From: Pseudolysobacter sp.
GTDB lineage: Bacteria > Pseudomonadota > Gammaproteobacteria > Xanthomonadales > Rhodanobacteraceae
Length of the DNA stretch: 5,770 bases
Assembly (NCBI GenBank): GCA_025351985.1
Contig: JANXUW010000127.1
Coordinates: forward strand, 1-5,770
Direction: 5' to 3'
Part shown: positions 1 through 5,770 of the stretch, piece after piece
How the letters are laid out: each line of letters starts with the position of its first letter
Numbering within the stretch: position 1 is the stretch's first letter
Made by a program: the position numbers and the translations under genes
The notes under the pieces: generated by a model
Told to the model about the DNA's origin: nothing
Database searches by the model: none
What the model saw: only the letters and a program-made list of their open reading frames with translations

Positions 1-1191
1 CGTGGCTCGCTGCAGGTCGAGCACACCCTGGCCAAGCGGGGCGCCGACAAGCTCTGGAACCTGATCAACACCGAGCCCTTCGTCAACACCCTGGGCGCCC
101 TGACCGGCAACCAGGCGATGCAGCAGGTCAAGGCCGGCCTCAAGGCGATTTATCTGTCCGGCTGGCAAGTGGCCGCCGACGCGAACACCGCCGGCGAAAT
201 GTATCCCGATCAATCTTTGTATCCGGTCGATTCCGTGCCGAACGTGGTGCGCAAGATCAACCAGACGCTGACGCGCGCCGATCAGATTTATCATGCGGAA
301 GGCAAGGACGAAATCGACTGGCTGGTGCCGATCGTGGCCGACGCCGAAGCAGGTTTCGGCGGCGTGCTCAACGCCCACGAACTGATGAAACACATGATCG
401 AGGCCGGCGCCGCCGGCGTGCATTTCGAGGATCAGCTTGCGTCCGCGAAAAAGTGCGGCCACATGGGCGGCAAGGTGCTGGTACCAACGCAGGAAGCCGT
501 GCAGAAACTCATCGCCGCGCGCCTCGCGGCCGATATCGCCGGCGTGCCGACGCTCATCGTCGCGCGCACCGATGCGATGGGCGCCGCGCTGCTGACCTCG
601 GATGTGGATGAAAACGATCGTCCGTTCTGTAACGGCAAGCGCACCGTCGAAGGTTTTTACGAAGCCCGCGAAGGTATCGAACAGGCCATTTCACGCGGTC
701 TCGCCTACGCGCCATTCGCCGACTTGATCTGGTGCGAAACCTCGACGCCATCGCTGGCGCAGGCCAAGCAGTTCGCTGATGCGATCCACGCCAAGTTTCC
801 GGGCAAAATGCTTGCGTACAACTGCTCGCCAAGCTTCAACTGGAAGAAAAATCTGGATGAAGCCACGATCGCGAGCTTCCAGAAAGACCTCGGCGCGATG
901 GGCTACAAATTCCAGTTCATCACGCTGGCCGGTTTCCACGCGCTGAACTATTCGATGTGGAATCTCGCGCAGGGTTACAAGGAGCGCCAGATGGCCGCCT
1001 ATGTCGAGTTGCAGGAAGCCGAGTTCGCGGCTGAATCGCGCGGCTACACCGCCGCAAAACATCAGCGCGAAGTCGGCACCGGTTATTTCGATCTGGTCAA
1101 CGAAGTGATCAACGGCGGTACGTCATCGCTGTCGGCCTTGCACGGTTCGACCGAGCAGGAACAGTTTCATGCGAAGGCCAGCGCGGCCTGA
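1..1191 (+). CDS. aceA: Isocitrate lyase, 5'-truncated by window edge
   Basis: Isocitrate lyase splits isocitrate into succinate and glyoxylate, the first step of the glyoxylate shunt, in the cytoplasm during growth on acetate or fatty acids. The frame is open from base 1, so the gene begins upstream; 396 residues are visible. The E. coli enzyme has about 434, so roughly 35-40 N-terminal residues are missing. Visible signatures are [20 protein letters not shown] at 100-159, the Mg-binding stretch [10 protein letters not shown] (337-366), the active-site signature KKCGHMGG with its catalytic cysteine (448-471), NCSPSFNW (820-843), and the typical C-terminal [14 protein letters not shown]. All key residues seen are intact. 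The ATG at 118 is internal, because conserved family sequence continues upstream of it. The gene appears to end its transcription unit at the hairpin just downstream. Identification is very secure; the start is not visible. Confidence 0.97.
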   Translation, partial: RGSLQVEHTLAKRGADKLWNLINTEPFVNTLGALTGNQAMQQVKAGLKAIYLSGWQVAADANTAGEMYPDQSLYPVDSVPNVVRKINQTLTRADQIYHAEGKDEIDWLVPIVADAEAGFGGVLNAHELMKHMIEAGAAGVHFEDQLASAKKCGHMGGKVLVPTQEAVQKLIAARLAADIAGVPTLIVARTDAMGAALLTSDVDENDRPFCNGKRTVEGFYEAREGIEQAISRGLAYAPFADLIWCETSTPSLAQAKQFADAIHAKFPGKMLAYNCSPSFNWKKNLDEATIASFQKDLGAMGYKFQFITLAGFHALNYSMWNLAQGYKERQMAAYVELQEAEFAAESRGYTAAKHQREVGTGYFDLVNEVINGGTSSLSALHGSTEQEQFHAKASAA

Positions 1192-1201
1192 CAACAACAA
1201 T

Positions 1202-1229
1202 TATCGGCGCGGTGATTGCCGCGCCGATA
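1202..1229 (+). terminator. Hairpin after aceA, probable terminator without U-tract
   Basis: A perfect 11-bp inverted repeat (TATCGGCGCGG at 1202-1212 and its complement at 1219-1229) encloses a 6-base loop and starts 10 bases after the aceA stop codon. The stem is very GC-rich and well placed to end or stabilise the aceA transcript. It lacks the T-run that defines a classical intrinsic terminator; the bases that follow are gactcggttgg. It may therefore work as a 3'-end stabiliser or with Rho. The structure is seen directly; the function is inferred. Confidence 0.6.
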
Positions 1230-1281
1230 GACTCGGTTGGTCTGTGCTGCTCGGGTCATTCTGCTTGCCTCACGGTTGCGT

Positions 1282-1308
1282 TATGATCGCGAGCAGATTT
1301 CAGGGGAC
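1282..1308 (+). promoter_or_regulatory. Possible -10 box and ribosome binding site of the GGDEF gene
   Basis: TATGAT at 1282-1287 matches five of six bases of the sigma-70 -10 consensus, but no good -35 hexamer lies 16-18 bases upstream, so the promoter call is weak. AGGGGAC at 1302-1308 is a purine-rich ribosome-binding-like element, 12 bases before the TTG at 1321. That spacing is longer than ideal. Together they favour a start at 1321, since a start at the upstream TTG (1237) would lie ahead of the putative promoter. Confidence 0.3.
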
Positions 1309-1320
1309 ACGGACACGCCA

Positions 1321-2424
1321 TTGTCGAACTCACCGACCATACCATCGTCTGCCGCCGCTGACCTGGCGGCAAATCAGGCCAAGGCGCGTGCGCCGTTGTT
1401 GCCGCGTGAACTGAGCGATGAAGAACTCGCCGTGTTTGCGACGGTGAGCACACTGCGCGATCTGGCCGTGGGCGAAATCGTTTTTCAGCACGGCCAAGTC
1501 GGTCGCTGCATGTACATTATCGAGTCCGGCGAAATTCGTCTGGAATTCGGCGATGACTTGCCCGACAAGCTGATCGGCGAGCGTACTTTTTTCGGCGAGC
1601 TGACCTTGTTCATCGGCAACCACGCACGCGGCGCGACCGCCATCGCGACGACACCGAGCACGGTGCATGTGGTCGATCACGCCGCCTTCGAACAACTCAT
1701 GCGGCACGAGCCGCGCCACCTCGCGCACTTCATGCGGCGCTCGTTTTCGTATCTGGTGGCGAGCGAACAGCAACTCATCGCCAACCAGAAACGCCGTAAC
1801 GAAGATCTGCTCGCCACGCTGGATTCGCTGCGCCTGACCCAATCCGAACTCGCCGCCACCGAACGCCTGGTGCAAACCGACGAGCTCACCAACCTGTGCA
1901 ATCGTCGCGGCCTGTATCGGTTTCTCAAACGCGTGCAGGAAGGACCGGCGATGGACGGCGCGCTGGGTTTGCTGCTGGTGGATCTCGATCAGTTCAAACG
2001 CATCAACGATCATTGCGGCCACGCGATCGGCGATCAGGTATTGCGTGCGGCCGGGCAGGAAGTGCTCAGTGCCGCCGCCGCGTCTGATTTGCCTTGCCGG
2101 CTCGGCGGTGACGAATTCGCGCTGCTCACCTATGTCGCGAATATCGAGGAGCTGGAAATTCGCGCCGCGCAGATCACCAGCGCGATCCGTTCGTTGCGTT
2201 TCCCGTCGCCCAACCAGCATCTGCGCATCAGCGTAAGCATTGGCGGCGGCATGTGCGCGCTCGATCAGCCATGGGCAAACTGGTATAGCGAGGCCGATGC
2301 CGCGCTGTATGACATCAAGGCACGCGGCGGCGATGGCTGGTTGATTCTGGGCAGCAGCGCGATGGTAAATCGTCCGTCGGCCAGCGATTCGACGCAATGC
2401 GTGGCGGATCAGATCACGTCCTGA
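1321..2424 (+). CDS. Cyclic-nucleotide-binding domain diguanylate cyclase (cNMP-GGDEF)
   Basis: A predicted soluble diguanylate cyclase making c-di-GMP from two GTP, with an N-terminal ligand-sensing domain. With a TTG start at 1321 it has 367 residues; the frame is open back to another TTG at 1237. Residues about 32-137 form a CRP-type cNMP-binding fold, including the GEIV...MYIIESGEI strands and the phosphate-cassette-like FFGELTLF...ARGAT, where the usual Arg-Ser/Ala pair reads Arg-Gly. A helical, probably coiled-coil linker (about 140-185) leads to the GGDEF domain: DELTNLCNRRG, LLLVDLDQFKRINDHCGH, the intact active-site GGDEF at residues 262-266 (2104-2118), SVSIGGG and EADAALYDIK. The allosteric I-site RxxD is absent: the four residues ending five before GGDEF are AASD, so product inhibition there is unlikely. 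No transmembrane segment or CRP-like DNA-binding HTH is seen. Domain assignment is secure; ligand and start codon are uncertain. Confidence 0.9.
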   Translation: MSNSPTIPSSAAADLAANQAKARAPLLPRELSDEELAVFATVSTLRDLAVGEIVFQHGQVGRCMYIIESGEIRLEFGDDLPDKLIGERTFFGELTLFIGNHARGATAIATTPSTVHVVDHAAFEQLMRHEPRHLAHFMRRSFSYLVASEQQLIANQKRRNEDLLATLDSLRLTQSELAATERLVQTDELTNLCNRRGLYRFLKRVQEGPAMDGALGLLLVDLDQFKRINDHCGHAIGDQVLRAAGQEVLSAAAASDLPCRLGGDEFALLTYVANIEELEIRAAQITSAIRSLRFPSPNQHLRISVSIGGGMCALDQPWANWYSEADAALYDIKARGGDGWLILGSSAMVNRPSASDSTQCVADQITS

Positions 2425-2441
2425 TTCATACCTCAAGCTCA

Positions 2442-2475
2442 GGCGTTTCGACGCCAAAAATCGGGGGTTTTGGCG
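2442..2475 (+). other. Two overlapping, mutually exclusive hairpins
   Basis: Hairpin A is GGCGT-TTCG-ACGCC at 2442-2455, a perfect 5-bp stem with a stable UUCG-type tetraloop, 17 bases after the stop of the GGDEF gene. Hairpin B is CGCCAAAA at 2452-2459 paired with TTTTGGCG at 2468-2475, a perfect 8-bp stem with an 8-base loop containing five G. The two share CGCC at 2452-2455, so only one can form at a time. Neither is followed by a T-run on the plus strand. They most likely mark the 3' end of the GGDEF transcript, but alternative folding is possible. Confidence 0.45.
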
Positions 2476-2530
2476 CGATACTGGCAAGTACGACACGCTT
2501 CGCGCACAATTGCATAAATCACGCAACATT

Positions 2531-2550
2531 CACGCTTGTAAAATAGCGTG
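2531..2550 (+). promoter_or_regulatory. Palindrome over a possible -10 box ahead of the cyclase gene
   Basis: CACGCT (2531-2536) and AGCGTG (2545-2550) form a perfect 6-bp inverted repeat around TGTAAAAT. The core contains TAAAAT (2539-2544), a five-of-six match to the -10 consensus. No convincing -35 hexamer lies at normal spacing; TTGCAT at 2510-2515 is 23 bases away, which is too far. If the -10 is real, transcription would start near 2551, downstream of the possible GTG start at 2548, and the palindrome would be a natural operator. CACGC also occurs at 2494 and 2520. Low confidence. Confidence 0.3.
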
Positions 2551-2607
2551 TCTTTTCGTGGTTTTTCGGCGAAAGCTGCCGACCGCGATACATCATGGCA
2601 GGGTTAC

Positions 2608-5253
2608 ATGAGCGCAGTCGAATTACCACAGCTCGAAACCAGCGGTACGGCCTGGGGCCCGGTACTACGGACGCTGCTGGTCTGCGATCTGGTCGACAGC
2701 ACCGCACTCGTGCAACGCCTCGGCGATCAGCTCGCATCCGAACTCATGCGCAAACACGATCGTGTCGCGCGCGCGCTGCTCACACGTCACAGCGGCCAGG
2801 AAATCGACAAGACCGACGGCTTTCTGGTGCTGTTCGAGCGCCCGATTCAAGCCATCGGTTTTGCGCTCGCTTACCAGCGCGCATTGCGTCAGCTCAGCGA
2901 AGAAGAAACCACCGAATTGCGCGCGCGCGTCGGCATCCATGTCGGCGAAGTCATCCTGTGGAACAACAGCGCTACCGATATCGCCGGTGGCGCCAAACGC
3001 GTCGAAGTCGAAGGTCTGGTCAAACCGATCGCGGCGCGCCTGATGTATCTCGCGCTGCCGGGCCAGATCCTGGTTTCCGGCATGGCGTACTCGCTCTCGC
3101 AACGCGCGCAGAGCGAGCTCGATCACGATATGGAAGCGCTGCGCTGGCGCATGCACGGCCACTACGATTTCAAAGGCGTCAACCAGAGCGTGCCGGTATT
3201 CGAAGTCGGCGAAACCCTGCTCGCGCCATTTCGCGCACCACCGACTGGCGACAAGGCCCGTCGCGTACTGCCGTGGTGGCGCCGCCCGCCATTTTTGATT
3301 GCGGAAATTTTTGCACTGATCCTGGCCATCGGCGTGCCGGTATACCTGACCACGCGCAGCCAACCCGCACTCGCATTCGGCGCGCGTGACTGGGTGGTGA
3401 TCGGCGATCTGCGCAATCTCACCGGCCAGACCGTTTTCGATGCCTCGCTGGACGCCGCATTGCGCCTGAGTCTGGAGCAGTCGCGTTACGTCAATATCGT
3501 TTCCTCGCTGCAGGTGCGCGATACGCTCAAACGCATGAATCGCGCCGCCGATACCGCGATCGATCGCAGTATCGGCGCCGAGATCGCGCTGCGCGAAGGC
3601 GCGCGCGCGTTGATCCTGCCGAGCATCGCCGAAGTCGGTGGCCGCGTGCGCGTGGTTACCGAAGTGATCGATCCGCACACGCAGACCACGGTTTACGCAA
3701 ACACCGCCGACGGACTCGGCATGGAGTCGGTACTCGGCTCGGTAGACAACGTCGCACGCGAGTTGCGCGAGCGTCTTGGTGAAGCGCTGGCTTCGATCAA
3801 CAACGATAGTCAACCGCTGCCGAAAGTGACGACGGGTAATCTGGATGCGTTAAGAGCTTATGCGTTGGCGGAGCGGGCACACGCGGAAAATCGCAATAGT
3901 GAGGCACTGGATTTGTACGACCAAGCTATCAAGCTCGATCCCAATTTCGCGCTTGCATACATGGGCAAAGCGCGAGTGCGGCTCGGGGCAGATGATCGCG
4001 CGGCCGCGCTGGCGGAGCTAAAGCGCGCAGAGCCTTTGCGCGAGCACTTACCTGCGCGTGATGCGCTGAGGCTTGATGCTTACCTCGCAATGTACGGAAA
4101 GCCTGCCGTAATGCTGGAGAAGTGGAAGCTGCTGGGTTCGCTTTACCCTGATGCCTACTTTGCTCACCTCAACTATGCCGAACAAGCGTGGACTTACACC
4201 AATCAATATGAGGATGCGATTGTAGAGACAAAAAAAGCGCTTTCCGAACATAATCCTGCTGTCGGCTACGCCTATTATTTGTTGGGCTACCTATCGCTTG
4301 CTACGGAAAAGTACGACGATGCCTTCACCAATCTAAAACAATCTCAGGCATTGCAAGGGCAGCGTTTGGGTCTAGTGATTGTGGATGCCTATGCCGTGAT
4401 ACGTCAGTTCGATCAGGCGAACAAGACATTTGCCAATGGCAAGCGCAGTGGTGTTGCCAGCAACGATCTGGATAGAAATCTTACAGCGATTACATTGCCG
4501 CTTGACCAGGGTCGTTGGGATGAGGCGCTGAATATGGCGGATCAGGGAATTCTCGCTGCGGATGCTGTCGGGCCGCTCTACGGTCGTCTTTATCGCGCGA
4601 CGAATTTGAGTTTGCGAGTGCTGTCTGAGGCCGGGGACGACTACTCCAAAAGTCTCAAATCATTCATAGATGGTGAAATTGCCATAATGCGAAGCAAGGA
4701 CGACGTCGATCATGACGTAGCCATATTCAACGTGCTGCTAGGTGGTTACCTCGCCGCTCGCAGCGGCAATGACAAACTTTCCCTAAATGCGCTCGTCGCT
4801 TCGCGCGATTTCGCGCGGACTAGTGGCTTTCCGAATCTGACCAATATGCTGGCGATTGCACAGGCAGAATCGGCGCGCGCCGCGGGTAGGCCAGAGGACG
4901 CAATCAGTCTGCTCAAGGTCGAGCTACAAGGTACCGAGCTTTATCTTACGCATGTCGCTTTGCGCGACGCTTATGCGTCCGCCAATAAGTTCGCTGACGC
5001 CTTGAGAGAATCCTCGTGGCTGGCCAATCATCGTGGGCGGGCTTACGAGGAGCGTAATAATCTGCAGTCGCTACAATCATTGAATGTGGCCGAGTCCAAC
5101 CTTGCGTTATTGCGCGAGGCTGAACTCAGCTACAAGCTCGGCAAAAAAGAACAGTCGATCCAATACTTGGACGATTTCCGCAAGGCTTGGCCAAATGCTG
5201 ACCAACTTGTATTTTTGTCCCAGTCTATTAATACCCTTTCAAAGATTCCCTGA
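2608..5253 (+). CDS. Peptide modification system cyclase: class III cyclase domain, TM helix, TPR region
   Basis: An 881-residue single-pass membrane protein. Residues about 20-200 are a class III nucleotidyl cyclase domain: VCDLVDST with the first metal Asp (27), EIDKTDG with the substrate-type Lys (68) and second metal Asp (70), RVGIHVGEV, then KPIAARL. There the usual transition-state Asn is Pro (140), though the Arg (144) is kept, so catalytic activity is uncertain. An Arg-rich stretch (KARR, WWRR) precedes one hydrophobic helix (about 229-248), predicting the cyclase domain inside and the remainder in the periplasm. Residues about 258-400 resemble the TolB-N-like domain found before TPRs in many bacterial kinases and regulators; about 410-881 is TPR-rich, with the clearest repeat at SEALDLYDQAIKLDPNFALA. 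This layout matches, from memory, family TIGR04510, which co-occurs with NHLP-like peptides such as the adjacent convergent gene. The ATG at 2608 was chosen because an AGGG lies just upstream; GTG at 2548 (901 residues) has no visible ribosome site. GC content falls at about 3830. Confidence 0.85.
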   Translation: MSAVELPQLETSGTAWGPVLRTLLVCDLVDSTALVQRLGDQLASELMRKHDRVARALLTRHSGQEIDKTDGFLVLFERPIQAIGFALAYQRALRQLSEEETTELRARVGIHVGEVILWNNSATDIAGGAKRVEVEGLVKPIAARLMYLALPGQILVSGMAYSLSQRAQSELDHDMEALRWRMHGHYDFKGVNQSVPVFEVGETLLAPFRAPPTGDKARRVLPWWRRPPFLIAEIFALILAIGVPVYLTTRSQPALAFGARDWVVIGDLRNLTGQTVFDASLDAALRLSLEQSRYVNIVSSLQVRDTLKRMNRAADTAIDRSIGAEIALREGARALILPSIAEVGGRVRVVTEVIDPHTQTTVYANTADGLGMESVLGSVDNVARELRERLGEALASINNDSQPLPKVTTGNLDALRAYALAERAHAENRNSEALDLYDQAIKLDPNFALAYMGKARVRLGADDRAAALAELKRAEPLREHLPARDALRLDAYLAMYGKPAVMLEKWKLLGSLYPDAYFAHLNYAEQAWTYTNQYEDAIVETKKALSEHNPAVGYAYYLLGYLSLATEKYDDAFTNLKQSQALQGQRLGLVIVDAYAVIRQFDQANKTFANGKRSGVASNDLDRNLTAITLPLDQGRWDEALNMADQGILAADAVGPLYGRLYRATNLSLRVLSEAGDDYSKSLKSFIDGEIAIMRSKDDVDHDVAIFNVLLGGYLAARSGNDKLSLNALVASRDFARTSGFPNLTNMLAIAQAESARAAGRPEDAISLLKVELQGTELYLTHVALRDAYASANKFADALRESSWLANHRGRAYEERNNLQSLQSLNVAESNLALLREAELSYKLGKKEQSIQYLDDFRKAWPNADQLVFLSQSINTLSKIP

Positions 5254-5266
5254 ATTTAACACGCGA

Positions 5267-5605
5267 CTAAGCCTTAAAAACCAGCATGCCTAGATTTGAA
5301 GTAAGTTGGGAACTCAGAGCCGCACGAGTCTGCTGAATTACTTCCTTGCTCGGAAGTTTTGCTGCTTGGATGCATTGAGCCGTGTTGACCGCATTCGGCG
5401 CGCCGATTTGCTCAAGCGCCGCAGCGGGATTCTTCTGAAACAAAGCACGATAGACGTCATCGCTCGCAAGCTTATCGAGTAACGTCTCTACCACCGCCTG
5501 AGGCAAACCCGGCTGGCCGGTCTTCTTCAGAGACGATTCGTAAGAACCGGCTAGCGCTGTATCCATTGCTTGAGCAACATTACCACTCAATACTAAATCG
5601 GTCAT
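5267..5605 (-). CDS. NHLP-like putative modified peptide (candidate RiPP precursor)
   Basis: A 112-residue protein on the minus strand, convergent with the cyclase gene; the two stop codons are only 13 bases apart. Residues about 36-69 look like a nitrile-hydratase-alpha-type leader: VVETLLDKLASDD, then VYRALFQKNPAAALEQIG, the usual LL.KL..D..FR..f..dP..AL...G pattern. The tail has one cysteine (Cys78), LPSKE and a terminal MLVFKA. From memory this matches family TIGR04509, 'putative modified peptide', which pairs with the cyclase family next door and a SagB-like dehydrogenase. About 35 residues precede the leader-like block (MTDLVLSGN...), which I believe is longer than in many relatives. 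There is no Gly-Gly cleavage site, signal peptide or Cys/Ser/Thr-dense core. The ATG at 5605 is preferred over the in-frame TTG at 5626 because GGAGA sits 5 bases before it. Family membership is likely; modification and function are unknown. Confidence 0.82.
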   Translation of the reverse strand: MTDLVLSGNVAQAMDTALAGSYESSLKKTGQPGLPQAVVETLLDKLASDDVYRALFQKNPAAALEQIGAPNAVNTAQCIQAAKLPSKEVIQQTRAALSSQLTSNLGMLVFKA

Positions 5606-5610
5606 TTTGA

Positions 5611-5615
5611 TCTCC
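5611..5615 (-). promoter_or_regulatory. Ribosome binding site that fixes the precursor start
   Basis: On the minus strand GGAGA is followed by TCAAA and then ATG (5605-5603), a near-ideal Shine-Dalgarno match and spacing. It lies inside the reading frame extended to TTG 5626, so it argues that translation begins at 5605 and that the longer frame is not used. Confidence 0.75.
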
Positions 5616-5661
5616 GCTGGTTTCAACTACGCGAGTTCAAGTACGAAGTGCAACGGGGTTA

Positions 5662-5667
5662 AGTATA
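5662..5667 (-). promoter_or_regulatory. Possible -10 box of the precursor gene
   Basis: On the minus strand TATACT matches five of six bases of the sigma-70 -10 consensus and is preceded by ATTG. A start of transcription near 5655 would leave a leader of about 50 bases before the ATG at 5605. No good -35 hexamer is visible at 16-18 bases upstream, so an activator or an alternative promoter may be used. Weak evidence. Confidence 0.35.
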
Positions 5668-5770
5668 CAATTCCACAATCTTCCCGTTATGCCGCTATGC
5701 CGCCATGGCGTGAAGCTCCTGCTTTTTCGTCTTCTCTGCGCCATCGCGCTTGAGGTGAGAGAGTGATTCT

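Noticed and set aside
1237..1320. Upstream TTG start for the GGDEF gene (28 extra residues)
   Set aside because: The extension has no domain content, sits ahead of the TATGAT and AGGGGAC elements, and begins only seven bases after the aceA hairpin.
1330..2529. Long minus-strand open frame of 399 codons opposite the GGDEF gene
   Set aside because: It is antisense to a gene with clear, ordered GGDEF and cNMP-domain motifs. Its translation has no recognisable domain, and such frames are common opposite GC-rich codons.
2548..2607. GTG start for the cyclase gene (20 extra residues)
   Set aside because: No ribosome site precedes it and it falls inside the palindrome/-10 candidate. It cannot be fully excluded, so the start remains uncertain.
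2665..3813. Long minus-strand open frame of 382 codons opposite the cyclase gene
   Set aside because: It lies wholly within the high-GC half of the cyclase gene, shows no family resemblance, and ends where the base composition changes, as expected for a GC-driven shadow frame.
5686..5709. Short repeat of tatgccg with a ccatgg palindrome
   Set aside because: Two short copies only, with no wider repeat pattern; not enough to call a repeat element or CRISPR-like structure.
5637..5770. Minus-strand frame open from the right edge (reads MAQRRRKSRSF... and stops at 5637)
   Set aside because: Only 44 codons are visible, with no recognised motif and no ribosome site at the internal ATG. It runs through the putative promoter of the peptide gene, so it is more likely noncoding.

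Overview
The window reads as chromosomal DNA of a fairly high-GC gammaproteobacterium. The gene content, above all the last two genes, points to the Xanthomonadales/Lysobacterales (Xanthomonadaceae or Rhodanobacteraceae). That placement is inference from gene families; no taxonomic marker is present.

Layout. (1) Positions 1-1191, plus strand: the 3' nine-tenths of an isocitrate lyase gene (aceA), cut by the window edge and followed by a strong hairpin. (2) About 1321-2424, plus strand: a diguanylate cyclase with an N-terminal cyclic-nucleotide-binding (CRP-type) sensor domain and a canonical GGDEF catalytic domain. (3) 2425-2607: an intergenic stretch with two overlapping hairpins and a small palindrome over a possible -10 element. 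(4) About 2608-5253, plus strand: a large single-pass membrane protein with a cytoplasmic class III nucleotidyl cyclase-like domain, one transmembrane helix, a TolB-N-like domain and a long TPR region. It matches, from memory, the 'putative peptide modification system cyclase' family. (5) 5267-5605, minus strand, convergent: a 112-residue protein with a nitrile-hydratase-leader-like (NHLP) segment, matching the partner 'putative modified peptide' family. (6) 5606-5770: the upstream region of that peptide gene, with a possible start of a divergent plus-strand gene at the right edge.

How they fit together. Genes 4 and 5 form part of a poorly characterised ribosomal-peptide (RiPP-like) system: a candidate precursor plus its dedicated cyclase/TPR protein. 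The usual third partner, a SagB-like 'peptide maturation dehydrogenase', is not in the window and would be expected just outside it. The predicted topology puts the TPR half of the cyclase protein in the periplasm, which suggests a sensor or receptor as much as a modifying enzyme. The neighbouring cNMP-binding diguanylate cyclase could in principle read a nucleotide made by the cyclase, giving a peptide to cNMP to c-di-GMP relay; this is a hypothesis. Base composition drops sharply inside the cyclase gene near 3830, where the TPR region begins, and stays lower through the peptide gene, suggesting a mosaic or recently exchanged specificity module. aceA looks like ordinary core metabolism.
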